NCBI GenBank assembly: GCA_964228555.1
Contig: CAXQZU010000057.1
Coordinates: 1-39,507 of the forward strand
Direction: 5' to 3'
Length of the DNA: 39,507 bases
Origin: CAXQZU01 sp964228555
GTDB taxonomy: Bacteria > Planctomycetota > PLA2 > JAEUHO01
The position numbers and the translations under genes are program-made. This document shows positions 32,750 through 39,507 of the stretch, in pieces (within the stretch, counting starts at the first letter, position 1; each line of letters opens with the position of its first letter). The notes under the pieces were generated by a model, which saw only the letters and a list, made by a program, of their open reading frames with translations, was not told the origin of the DNA and did no database searches.

Positions 32750-33504
32750 GCGCGCGGGCCCGTCGTGCCCAGCTCGCGCAGGCGGGCGTACTTGGCCAGC
32801 ACGTAGGCCGATTCCATGCGCGCGAGCACGTAGCCCGCCCAGCCGTCGAGGAAGCCCAGCCGCAGCACGTACATCTTCAGGAAGCGGAAGGCCGGGCGCA
32901 GCCGCAGGTCCGCCCACCCGCAGCGCCGTCCCTGCGCATGCATCTCCTGCGCGGCCAGCTCGGCGTAGCGACCCAGCCGCTGCCAGTGATCGTGGACCGA
33001 CCGGAAGGGACGGTGCTCGAGCAGGCCGGCGAGGTCCGGGCCCGCAGGCCCCTGCACCTCGAGCCACTCGTGCACGGCCCCGGCCCAGCGCGCCCGGCGG
33101 CGGTCGTAGAGGCGCAGGCGCCGCTCGCGTCCCCAGCCCCCGTGCCGGATCCAGCGGCCCAGCGCATGCACCGTGCGCCGCACCGCGAAGGCCGCCTCCG
33201 CAGGCTCGGGCGCCGCGCGCAAGGCCTCCAGTGCGGCCCGCAGCGCCCCGTCCACGCGCTCGTCGGCGTCCACGAACAGCACCCAGTCGTGCGTCGCGAG
33301 GCCTGCGGCCCGGTTGCGCTGCTCGGCGAAGCCGGGCCACGGAGACTCCACGACCCGCGCCCCACGGGCGCGCGCCACCTCCTGCGTGCCGTCGCGGCTG
33401 CCGCTGTCCACGACGAGCACCTCGTCGCAGAAGGCCACGCTGTCCAGGGCCGTGCCGATGCGGTCGGCCTCGTCGCGCGACAGCACGATGGCGGTGATGC
33501 GCAT
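32746..33504 (-). CDS. GT2 LPS core glycosyltransferase, WaaE/KdtX-like
   Basis: A 252-residue GT2 enzyme of the WaaE (KdtX) type, which adds a beta-linked hexose to inner-core heptose. Motifs are ITAIVLSRDEADRIGTALDSV, VLVVDSGSRDGT, VLFVDADERVD, the later WAGAVHEWLEVQGPAG, and the C-terminal helix region RPAFRFLKMYVLRLGFLDGWAGYVLA typical of this subfamily. The ATG lies directly against the TAG of the KdkA-like kinase gene (zero spacing), and its own stop overlaps the tandem kinase start. This makes a three-gene core-modifying operon. Confidence 0.88.
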   Translation of the reverse strand: MRITAIVLSRDEADRIGTALDSVAFCDEVLVVDSGSRDGTQEVARARGARVVESPWPGFAEQRNRAAGLATHDWVLFVDADERVDGALRAALEALRAAPEPAEAAFAVRRTVHALGRWIRHGGWGRERRLRLYDRRRARWAGAVHEWLEVQGPAGPDLAGLLEHRPFRSVHDHWQRLGRYAELAAQEMHAQGRRCGWADLRLRPAFRFLKMYVLRLGFLDGWAGYVLARMESAYVLAKYARLRELGTTGPRA

Positions 33505-34392
33505 CTAGGCGGTCCCGCTGCCCGCGGCAGCGCGGTAGGGCCGGGCCTCGCCCCGCAGGCGCCACCACAGCTGGCGCAGGCGCAGCCCGGGGGCCAGCCG
33601 CGCACGCACCACCGCCAGCCAGCGTGCTCCGGCCTCCACGCTGCCCGCGTACCCCGCGAGGAAGCGCAGGGCGTCGCGCGTGCTCACCTGCAGCCCCTTG
33701 AGGCGGTGCTTCTCCACCCAGCGGGCCAGGCGCACGAGGTTGGCCAGGCGCACCGCGTCGTCCAGCAGCCCGTCGCAGCCCAGCGCGCGGTCCAGGTCCA
33801 GCACGAGCACGCGCCCGTCGCCCGCCACCAGCAGGTTCTTCGGGTGGAGGTCGGGGTGCGGCACGCCCGCATCGTGCAGGCGGCGCACGGCCGCACCCGC
33901 CCGGGCCAGCACCTGGTCGCGACGCAGCCGGGCCGGGGCTGGCTGCCCGTAGAGCACCGCCTCCACGTCGCAGGCGGGCTCCACCTCGCGCAGCACGAGG
34001 AAGCCCCGCCAGCCCGTCCCGTGCCGCAGCACCACGCAGCCCACGGCCTCGGCCACGGGCACGCCCAGCACCAGCAGGCGCCGCTGCAGCGCCAGCTCGT
34101 CCAGCGGCCTCCAGCGCCCGCGGAACAGGCGCGGGCGCAAGGCGCGCCACACGCCCCCCTTGCCGTACTCGCGCACCAGCACCCGGCCCTCGTCGGTCTC
34201 GATGCGCCGCATGCCGCGCCGGCCGCCGAGGCCGGCCTGCGCGAGGCCTTCAGGGCAGGCGGCCACCTGCCGCACGGCCACCTCGAAGCCCGGCATCCAC
34301 GCCAGCACCTCGCGCTCGTCGGCCTTGAGGCGCACGGTGTCCGGCACGCCGTAGGCGCGACGGATCTCCAGGACGGACGCGGGCTCGGCCAC
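33505..34392 (-). CDS. Kdo/LPS kinase, KdkA-like
   Basis: A 295-residue protein of the Kdo kinase group. VLVREYGKGGVWRALRPRLFRG resembles the RHYxRGG(L) glycine loop of KdkA, where arginine (R74) replaces the usual lysine. DELALQRRLLVLGVPV gives the helix-C glutamate (E99). The catalytic loop is VPHPDLHPKNLLV (D181, N186) and the metal site is VLVLDLDRAL (D199). It should phosphorylate Kdo or a nearby core sugar. I place the start at the GTG at 34392 because TACCAT lies seven bases upstream. The ATG at 34401 overlaps that box and would give 298 residues. It leads the kinase-glycosyltransferase-double kinase operon. Confidence 0.85.
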   Translation of the reverse strand: MAEPASVLEIRRAYGVPDTVRLKADEREVLAWMPGFEVAVRQVAACPEGLAQAGLGGRRGMRRIETDEGRVLVREYGKGGVWRALRPRLFRGRWRPLDELALQRRLLVLGVPVAEAVGCVVLRHGTGWRGFLVLREVEPACDVEAVLYGQPAPARLRRDQVLARAGAAVRRLHDAGVPHPDLHPKNLLVAGDGRVLVLDLDRALGCDGLLDDAVRLANLVRLARWVEKHRLKGLQVSTRDALRFLAGYAGSVEAGARWLAVVRARLAPGLRLRQLWWRLRGEARPYRAAAGSGTA

Positions 34393-34399
34393 GCCGCGC

Positions 34400-34405
34400 A
34401 TGGTA
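34400..34405 (-). promoter_or_regulatory. Putative -10 box TACCAT, leaderless kinase start
   Basis: TACCAT ends seven bases before the GTG at 34392. If it is the real -10, the ATG at 34401 cannot be on the transcript. Confidence 0.45.
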
Positions 34406-34466
34406 CGGCCCGGCGGCGGCCGCGCGACCTCCCGGGGCGCGCGCAGGCCGGTCCCCGCGGGCTGGC

Positions 34467-36197
34467 CTACTTGGCCATCTCCTTCTTGATCTCCGCGATG
34501 ATCTCGGGCACCGCGGGGTCGTCGCCGCCAGCCTGCACGTATTCCTCGTAGGCCGCCAGCGCCTTGTCCAGCTGCTCGAGCTCCACCATGTAGATGTCGC
34601 CCAGCGCGAACAGGATGTCCTTGTCGGTGGGACGCAGGGCACGCGCGCGCTCGAAGGCCACCACGGCGTCGGCCCAGCGCTTCTGCTGGCCCAGCGCGAA
34701 GCCCAGGCCGCGCCAGGCGAAGAAGGCCTTCTCGTCCATGCCGACGGCCTTCTGGTACCACTTCTCGGCGTCCTTCCACTTCTCCTGGAAGTAGGCGTTG
34801 TCGCCCAGCCACGTGACGATGTCCACGTCGTCGGGCGCGATCTTGTGGGCCTTTGTGAGCATCTCGTAGGCCTTGGGAAAGGTGCCCATGGCCTCGTGGT
34901 CGAAGGCCGAGTTGATGATGGCGCGCAGGTTCTCTTCCTGTCCCTTCACCTTCAGCACGCGCTCGTACTGCTTGAGGGCGTCGGCGTACTTGGCCTGCGC
35001 ATCGAACGTGGCCGCCAGGTCCAGCATGGCCGGCACGAAGGCCGGGTCGAGGTCCAGCGCCTTCTTGATCTGCACCTGCGCCTCGGACACGCGGCCCTGC
35101 CGGAACATGCAGTAGCCCACCGAGTGCACGGCCCGCGCCCAGGTGGCGTCCTCGCCCAGCGCCAGCCGGTAGGCCTCCTCGGCCTCCTTCCACTTCTGCT
35201 GGCGCTCGAGGATCCACGCCTGCCCGTAGTGCGCGCGCGGCAGGCCCGGCCGGGCCTCCAGCACCTTGGCGTAGAGCTCGTTGGCGCGGGCATAGCCCAC
35301 CTCGGTCTCTTGCTGGGCCACGAGGTCGGCCAGCGGCAGGAGCACCTCGTGGCTGTCCTTGGCCGTGCGCGAAACGCGTTCCAGCGCCGCGATGGCCTCG
35401 TCACGCTTGCCCTGGCGCGAGAGCACCTCGCTCTCCACCAAGGTGGCCGCGAGGTGGTTGGGACGGCCCGCCAGCACCTTGCGCACGCGTTCCAGCGCCG
35501 CATCCAGCGCGCCGCCCGCGAGGTCGAGGCGGGCAGACTGCAGCAGCAGGTCACGCTGCGTGGGCTGGGCGGCCAGCGCGGCGTCCAGCCGCTTGCGGGC
35601 ATCGGCGGGCACCCCCGCGCGCAGGTCAGCCTCCACGGCCAGCAGCACCGCGTCGATGGCCGAGGGGCCGCTCAGGGACACGGCCAGCTCCTTGAGCAGC
35701 TTCTGCGCCTTGGCGGCATCGCCCGCCTCGAGCAAGGCCCGGGCGAGGTCGAAGGTGATCTCGGGGTCGCTGGGATGGCTTGCGCGCAGCTCCTCCAGCC
35801 CCGGGATGCGCGTCGCGGCCGGATCGAGGCGCAGGCGGTGCACCTTGAACCAGACCTGCTTGGCACCGTAGAGCCGCACGAGGTCGTCGTAGTCGGTCAC
35901 CAGCTTGGCCGGCGGGTCGCCGGCACGGCGGCACATGTCCTGGTAGTGGCGGTGCGTGCGGTAGTCGGCCGGGTTGGCCTTGCGCGCGGCCCAGTAGGCC
36001 TCGGCGGCCTCGTTCCAGCGGCCCTCCTCGCGCAGGGCGTCGGCCTGCACCAGCGCCTCCTCGGCCGCCTTGAGGTCGGCACCCTCGCCGGGATCGGCCG
36101 GCTCCTCGGCGGGCGCGTCCTCGGCGCGCGCCTGCGGCCACGCGGCCCACGCCACGCCCAGCAGGGCCGCCAGCCACCACGCGCGTGCGAGGCTCAT
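34467..36197 (-). CDS. Secreted tetratricopeptide repeat protein
   Basis: A 576-residue protein with a signal peptide (MSLARAWWLAALLGVAWAAWPQARAEDA). It carries a long array of TPR units; clear ones include ALREEGRWNEAAEAYWAARKANP, RAHYGQAWILERQQKWKEAEEAYRLAL, VGYCMFRQGRVSEAQVQIKKALDLDP, TWLGDNAYFQEKWKDAEKWYQKAV and RGLGFALGQQKRWADAVVAFERARALRP. It is a periplasmic or outer-surface scaffold; the partner is unknown. The ATG overlaps the stop of the glycine-rich protein gene as ATGA, which suggests the two products work together. Confidence 0.88.
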   Translation of the reverse strand: MSLARAWWLAALLGVAWAAWPQARAEDAPAEEPADPGEGADLKAAEEALVQADALREEGRWNEAAEAYWAARKANPADYRTHRHYQDMCRRAGDPPAKLVTDYDDLVRLYGAKQVWFKVHRLRLDPAATRIPGLEELRASHPSDPEITFDLARALLEAGDAAKAQKLLKELAVSLSGPSAIDAVLLAVEADLRAGVPADARKRLDAALAAQPTQRDLLLQSARLDLAGGALDAALERVRKVLAGRPNHLAATLVESEVLSRQGKRDEAIAALERVSRTAKDSHEVLLPLADLVAQQETEVGYARANELYAKVLEARPGLPRAHYGQAWILERQQKWKEAEEAYRLALGEDATWARAVHSVGYCMFRQGRVSEAQVQIKKALDLDPAFVPAMLDLAATFDAQAKYADALKQYERVLKVKGQEENLRAIINSAFDHEAMGTFPKAYEMLTKAHKIAPDDVDIVTWLGDNAYFQEKWKDAEKWYQKAVGMDEKAFFAWRGLGFALGQQKRWADAVVAFERARALRPTDKDILFALGDIYMVELEQLDKALAAYEEYVQAGGDDPAVPEIIAEIKKEMAK

Positions 36198-36619
36198 CGG
36201 GCCACCCCGGGCCGGCCCGAGACCGGCTTGCCCAGCACCAGCGAGCGCTCCATGCGGGCCTGGCCCAGGAAGGCCTCCTGCTGCGCCTTGCGGTCGAGGT
36301 CGCCCAGCCGCGTGCGGCGCTCCTCGATGGCGGCCTTGCGCTCCTCGATGGCCTGCAGCACCTCCCACTCCTTGGCCGTGCGCTCGCCGGCACGGTTCCC
36401 GCGCATGCCGAAGCCGGTGCCGCCGCGCGCGTTGCCGGCACGCGCACGCGCGGCCGCCGCACGCATCGCCGCGCCCGCGCGGCCGCCCGCGCCGAAGCCC
36501 CCGCGGCCGCCGCCGCCAAAGCCACCCCCACCGCCGCGTGCGGAGGCATCGCCGGCGCAGGCAAGGAGCAGCACGCCCAGGGCGGCGATCCAGGCAAGGG
36601 GTCGGATGGTGGCGCGCAT
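36194..36619 (-). CDS. Small secreted glycine-rich protein with coiled-coil tail (paralog A)
   Basis: A 141-residue protein. The signal peptide (MRATIRPLAWIAALGVLLLACAGDASA) has a cysteine in a poor lipobox context (LLAC), so a lipoprotein is possible but not favoured. Residues about 28-75 are rich in Gly, Arg and Ala, then comes a charged helical segment AKEWEVLQAIEERKAAIEERRTRL and the motif DRKAQQEAFLGQARMERSLV. The last motif and overall layout recur in the gene at 39076-39501. It has GGAGG four bases before the ATG and is translationally coupled to the TPR gene. Confidence 0.75.
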   Translation of the reverse strand: MRATIRPLAWIAALGVLLLACAGDASARGGGGGFGGGGRGGFGAGGRAGAAMRAAAARARAGNARGGTGFGMRGNRAGERTAKEWEVLQAIEERKAAIEERRTRLGDLDRKAQQEAFLGQARMERSLVLGKPVSGRPGVAR

Positions 36620-36637
36620 CGTGCCTCCGGTCGTGGG

Positions 36638-37816
36638 CTAGGGCCCGTCGAGCAGCCCAGGGTTCTTCTTCAGGTCCTCGTTGAGGGCGCGGATGGACTC
36701 GCTGCGCTTGTCCTCCGACGCCTTGGGCAGGTAGCCATAGTCCTTGCCCAGCAGGCGCTTGACGATGGCCGCGCCGTAGGCGCGCGACTCGAGGTCGGGC
36801 TTGTAGAGCAGGTCGATCGAGGCCTTGACCGCCCTGCGCGGGCCGGCCGAGAGGGCTTCGCAGAGGGCGTCGCGTGCCGGCTTGAGGGCGCCGCTGTCGC
36901 CTACCACGCGCACCAGCTCCGAGGCGGGCTTCTTGCCCGCAGCGTAGTCGGCGGCCAGCTGCCTGGTGGCCTCGTCCACCTCGGTGGTGAGGTCCACCAG
37001 CGGCTGCTCGGTGCGCAGGGCCACCTTCTCCTGCGCCATCCACGCGTCGGAGAGGCGGCCCGTGATCACCACGTTGTCCACCAGCATGCGCGTCTTGGTC
37101 GTGTAGAAGCCCGGGCGGTACTCCTTGAAGCGCTTGCCCGGGTCCTTGCCCCGCAGCTCGAACTCCTCGGTGTCCATGCCCAGCTTGCCTTCCTGGATGC
37201 CGAAGCCCAGCCGCAGCACGTCGCCGGCCTTGGGCGCCACGGAGGGCGGGCGGCGGGCGACGTAGCGGAAGCCGATGAAGTCAGCCGTGCTGCCTGACTC
37301 CCGCCACTGCTTGCCGAACTTGAGGATGCTGTGCTGCTTGCCCTCGCCCTTGTCCCAGGCGTGGAAGTAGGTCTCCATGATGGAGAACGAGGCGTAGGAG
37401 TCTCCCTCGTCGGCGGGGATGAGCACGCCGCCCATGTCCTTGTCGCCGTCCAGCGTGAGGGAGCAGGTGACCCACACCTCGCCGGCCCACTCGGCCTTGT
37501 GGCGGGCCCCCGTGCTGCCCTTCACCTCGAGGCGCTCGTCGAACCACGCGATGCCCTGCCCGGCCACCTTCTCGATGGGCCACGGCACGCCCTCGCGCCA
37601 GTCGTCCAGCTGCGCCTTGTCGCTGAAGTCGTAGCGCAGCGTGATGTCCTTGCCCTTGATGGCCAGCACGCGGCCCTTGAAGTAGCGGTCCAGCGGCGTG
37701 CCGGGGGGCACGGGGGCAGCCGGGGCCGGCGGCTCGGGGGCCGCGGAGGCCACGGAGCCGCCCGCCACGCAGGCCAGCAGGCAAGGCAGGGCCAGGCGGG
37801 CAAGGATCGTGGTCAC
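36638..37816 (-). CDS. Secreted protein with sugar-binding-like beta domain
   Basis: A 392-residue exported protein (signal peptide ILARLALPCLLACVAGGSVASA). Residues about 45-260 look like a concanavalin/LamG-like beta domain: DITLRYDFSDKAQLDDWREG, WPIEKVAGQGIAWFDERLEVKG, EVWVTCSLTLDGDKDMGG and RMLVDNVVITGRL. This arrangement resembles glucanase-like domains seen in planctomycete proteins; binding of polysaccharide is an inference. The last 130 residues are helical and HEAT-like (KPARDALCEALSAGPRRAVKASIDLLYKP). The GTG at 37816 overlaps the stop of a four-codon ATG frame (MTPA) as GTGA. It leads the secreted-protein operon. Confidence 0.72.
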   Translation of the reverse strand: MTTILARLALPCLLACVAGGSVASAAPEPPAPAAPVPPGTPLDRYFKGRVLAIKGKDITLRYDFSDKAQLDDWREGVPWPIEKVAGQGIAWFDERLEVKGSTGARHKAEWAGEVWVTCSLTLDGDKDMGGVLIPADEGDSYASFSIMETYFHAWDKGEGKQHSILKFGKQWRESGSTADFIGFRYVARRPPSVAPKAGDVLRLGFGIQEGKLGMDTEEFELRGKDPGKRFKEYRPGFYTTKTRMLVDNVVITGRLSDAWMAQEKVALRTEQPLVDLTTEVDEATRQLAADYAAGKKPASELVRVVGDSGALKPARDALCEALSAGPRRAVKASIDLLYKPDLESRAYGAAIVKRLLGKDYGYLPKASEDKRSESIRALNEDLKKNPGLLDGP

Positions 37817-37907
37817 GCAGGCGTCATCCCGGGCAAATCCGGCAGCACGGTACCATTCAACCCGGCCCGGCCCTGCGCGCCTCGCGCCGCCGCAGGGGGC
37901 CCTGCGC

Positions 37908-39059
37908 GTGCACGACCAGCCCCACCCTCCTCCCCCCCTCACGCCCCTCCCGCCCCCCTTGGGGGCGGTGCGGTCCCCGGCGTGGCAGCCCCCGGAAGGC
38001 CGTCCGGCGCGCATCCTGCTGGTGCGCCTCTCGGCCCTGGGCGACGTGGTGCACGCCCTGCCCGTGCTGGCCGCCCTCCAGCAGCGGCAACCCGGTTGCC
38101 GCGTGGACTGGGCCGTGGACGACCGCTCCTCGGGGCTGCTGGAAGGGCATCCCGGCCTGGAGCGGGTCGTGGTGCTGCCTCGCAAGGGCCTCGCCGGCGC
38201 CACGGGCTGGGTGCGCAGCCTGCGACCGCTCTCGCGCTTCACGCGGCACCTGCGCAGCGTCGAGTACGACCTCGCGCTGGACCTGCAGGGCAACCTCAAG
38301 AGCGGGCTCGTGGCGCGGCTGTCGGGCGCACGCTGCGTGCTGGGCGCCGCTCGCGCGCACACGCGCGAGGCCAACCACCTGTGGCTGAGCCGCGGGATCG
38401 AGCTGCCGGCGCAGGCCCGCCACAAGGTGGAACGCAACCTCGCCTTGCTCTCGGCCGTGCTGGGCGAGCCCGTGGCGTGGCAGGCGCCCACGCTGGGCCT
38501 GCGCGAGCACGAGCAGGCTGCGGCGCAGGCGGCGCTGGCCGCCGCAGGCCTGCCCGCGCGCGACCTCACCGTGCTGCATGCCGGCAGCAGCGGCTTTGGC
38601 GCCTTCAAGCGCTGGCCGGCCGAGCGCTTCGCCGCGCTCGCCTTGCGGCTGGGGTCCACCGACGCTCCCGTGGCCCTCACCTACGGCCCGGGCGAGGAGT
38701 CGCTCGTGGAGGAGGTGGAACGGCGCGCGGCCGGCCACGCCAGGCGCGTGGCCACGCCGAGCCTGCGCGTGCTGGCCGCCGTGCTGTCGCGCGCGCGCCA
38801 GGTGATCGGCGGCGACACGGGCCCGCTGCACCTGGCCGCCGCGCTGGGCGTGCCGGTGCTGGGCATCTACGGTCCCAAGGACCCCGCGGTGTACGGGCCC
38901 TACGGCCGGCGCGGCGACGGCAGCGTGGGGCTGTTGCCCACCGTGGTCCAGCCCGACGTGGCCTGCCGGCCCTGCACGCTGCGCCGCTGCGGCGCCCCCA
39001 TCTGCCTGACCACGCTGGCACCCGAGCGCGTGCTGGCCGCCCTGGGCCCGCGCGGCTGA
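37908..39059 (+). CDS. GT9 heptosyltransferase, WaaC-like
   Basis: A 383-residue GT9 enzyme. ARILLVRLSALGDVVHALPVLAAL is the N-terminal signature and is closest to heptosyltransferase I (WaaC). The middle has YDLALDLQGNLKSGLVARLSGA, and the donor site has VLHAGSSGFGAFKRWPAERFA, TYGPGEESL and QVIGGDTGPLHLAAALGVPVLGIYGPKDPAVYGPYG. It probably transfers the first heptose to Kdo2-lipid A. The first 30 residues are Pro-rich; GTG at 37908 or 37968 are both possible, and neither has a TANNNT box at the usual spacing. It is convergent with the glycine-rich protein gene. Confidence 0.88.
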   Translation: MHDQPHPPPPLTPLPPPLGAVRSPAWQPPEGRPARILLVRLSALGDVVHALPVLAALQQRQPGCRVDWAVDDRSSGLLEGHPGLERVVVLPRKGLAGATGWVRSLRPLSRFTRHLRSVEYDLALDLQGNLKSGLVARLSGARCVLGAARAHTREANHLWLSRGIELPAQARHKVERNLALLSAVLGEPVAWQAPTLGLREHEQAAAQAALAAAGLPARDLTVLHAGSSGFGAFKRWPAERFAALALRLGSTDAPVALTYGPGEESLVEEVERRAAGHARRVATPSLRVLAAVLSRARQVIGGDTGPLHLAAALGVPVLGIYGPKDPAVYGPYGRRGDGSVGLLPTVVQPDVACRPCTLRRCGAPICLTTLAPERVLAALGPRG

Positions 39060-39060
39060 T

Positions 39061-39075
39061 GCCGCAGGCCCGCGG

Positions 39076-39076
<1 letters not shown>
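39061..39076. terminator. Short hairpin between convergent genes
   Basis: GCCGC/GCGGC forms a 5-bp stem with loop AGGCCC. It lies between the WaaC-like stop and the stop of the glycine-rich protein gene. There is no T-run. Confidence 0.3.
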
Positions 39077-39501
<425 letters not shown>

Positions 39502-39507
39502 GCTGGC

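Overview
The window is a very GC-rich stretch (well above 70% G+C by eye), fully packed with bacterial genes and with no gene-free stretch longer than about 150 bases. No tRNA, rRNA, insertion sequence or CRISPR array was seen. Gene content points to a Gram-negative, LPS-bearing bacterium, most likely one of the high-GC Planctomycetota lineages. Supporting traits are heptose and Kdo-type LPS genes, secreted prenyltransferase/squalene-cyclase-like repeat proteins, glycine-rich secreted proteins, and an F-type ATP synthase operon headed by atpZ/atpI. The taxonomic call is inference; no marker gene here settles it.

Layout. (1) 1-5865, minus strand: one tightly coupled envelope operon of SGNH hydrolase, WaaP-like kinase, two GT4 glycosyltransferases, a GT9 heptosyltransferase, and a MoxR ATPase cut by the window edge. 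(2) 5923-8389, plus strand: a carbamoyltransferase fused to an SxtJ-type membrane domain, then a DUF5989 small membrane protein. (3) 8398-10241, minus strand: gmhB, then a heptose-phosphate nucleotidyltransferase fused to a degenerate LPS kinase (pseudokinase). (4) 10294-13204, plus strand: two secreted proteins. (5) 13236-16723, minus strand: lipid A acyltransferase, a conserved protein of unknown function, and bifunctional hldE. (6) 16765-24679, plus strand: the complete ATP synthase operon atpZ-I-B-E-F-H-A-G-D-C. (7) 24709-27608, minus strand: aat, a membrane protein, and a secreted HEAT-like protein. (8) 27757-29778, plus strand: an MsbA-like ABC exporter. (9) 29792-34401, minus strand: two GT2 glycosyltransferases, a MOSC protein, a protein with two tandem LPS kinase domains, and a KdkA-like kinase. 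(10) 34467-39501: secreted TPR, glycine-rich and sugar-binding-like proteins, plus a WaaC-like heptosyltransferase.

How the parts fit. Most non-ATPase genes serve one theme. They make ADP-heptose (hldE, gmhB, the extra nucleotidyltransferase), transfer heptose and other sugars (two GT9, two GT4, two GT2), phosphorylate core sugars (four apparently active kinase domains plus one pseudokinase), acylate lipid A (lpxL-like), flip it (MsbA-like) and modify glycans (carbamoyltransferase, SGNH hydrolase). The same genes are stitched together by eight four-base ATGA/GTGA overlaps.

Regulatory layer. Most operon-leading genes have a TANNNT hexamer ending only 6-9 bases before the start codon. This implies leaderless mRNAs, while genes inside the ATP operon carry Shine-Dalgarno sequences. 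This rule also settles several start codons. Convergent gene pairs are separated by short perfect hairpins that often contain both stop codons and lack a T-run.
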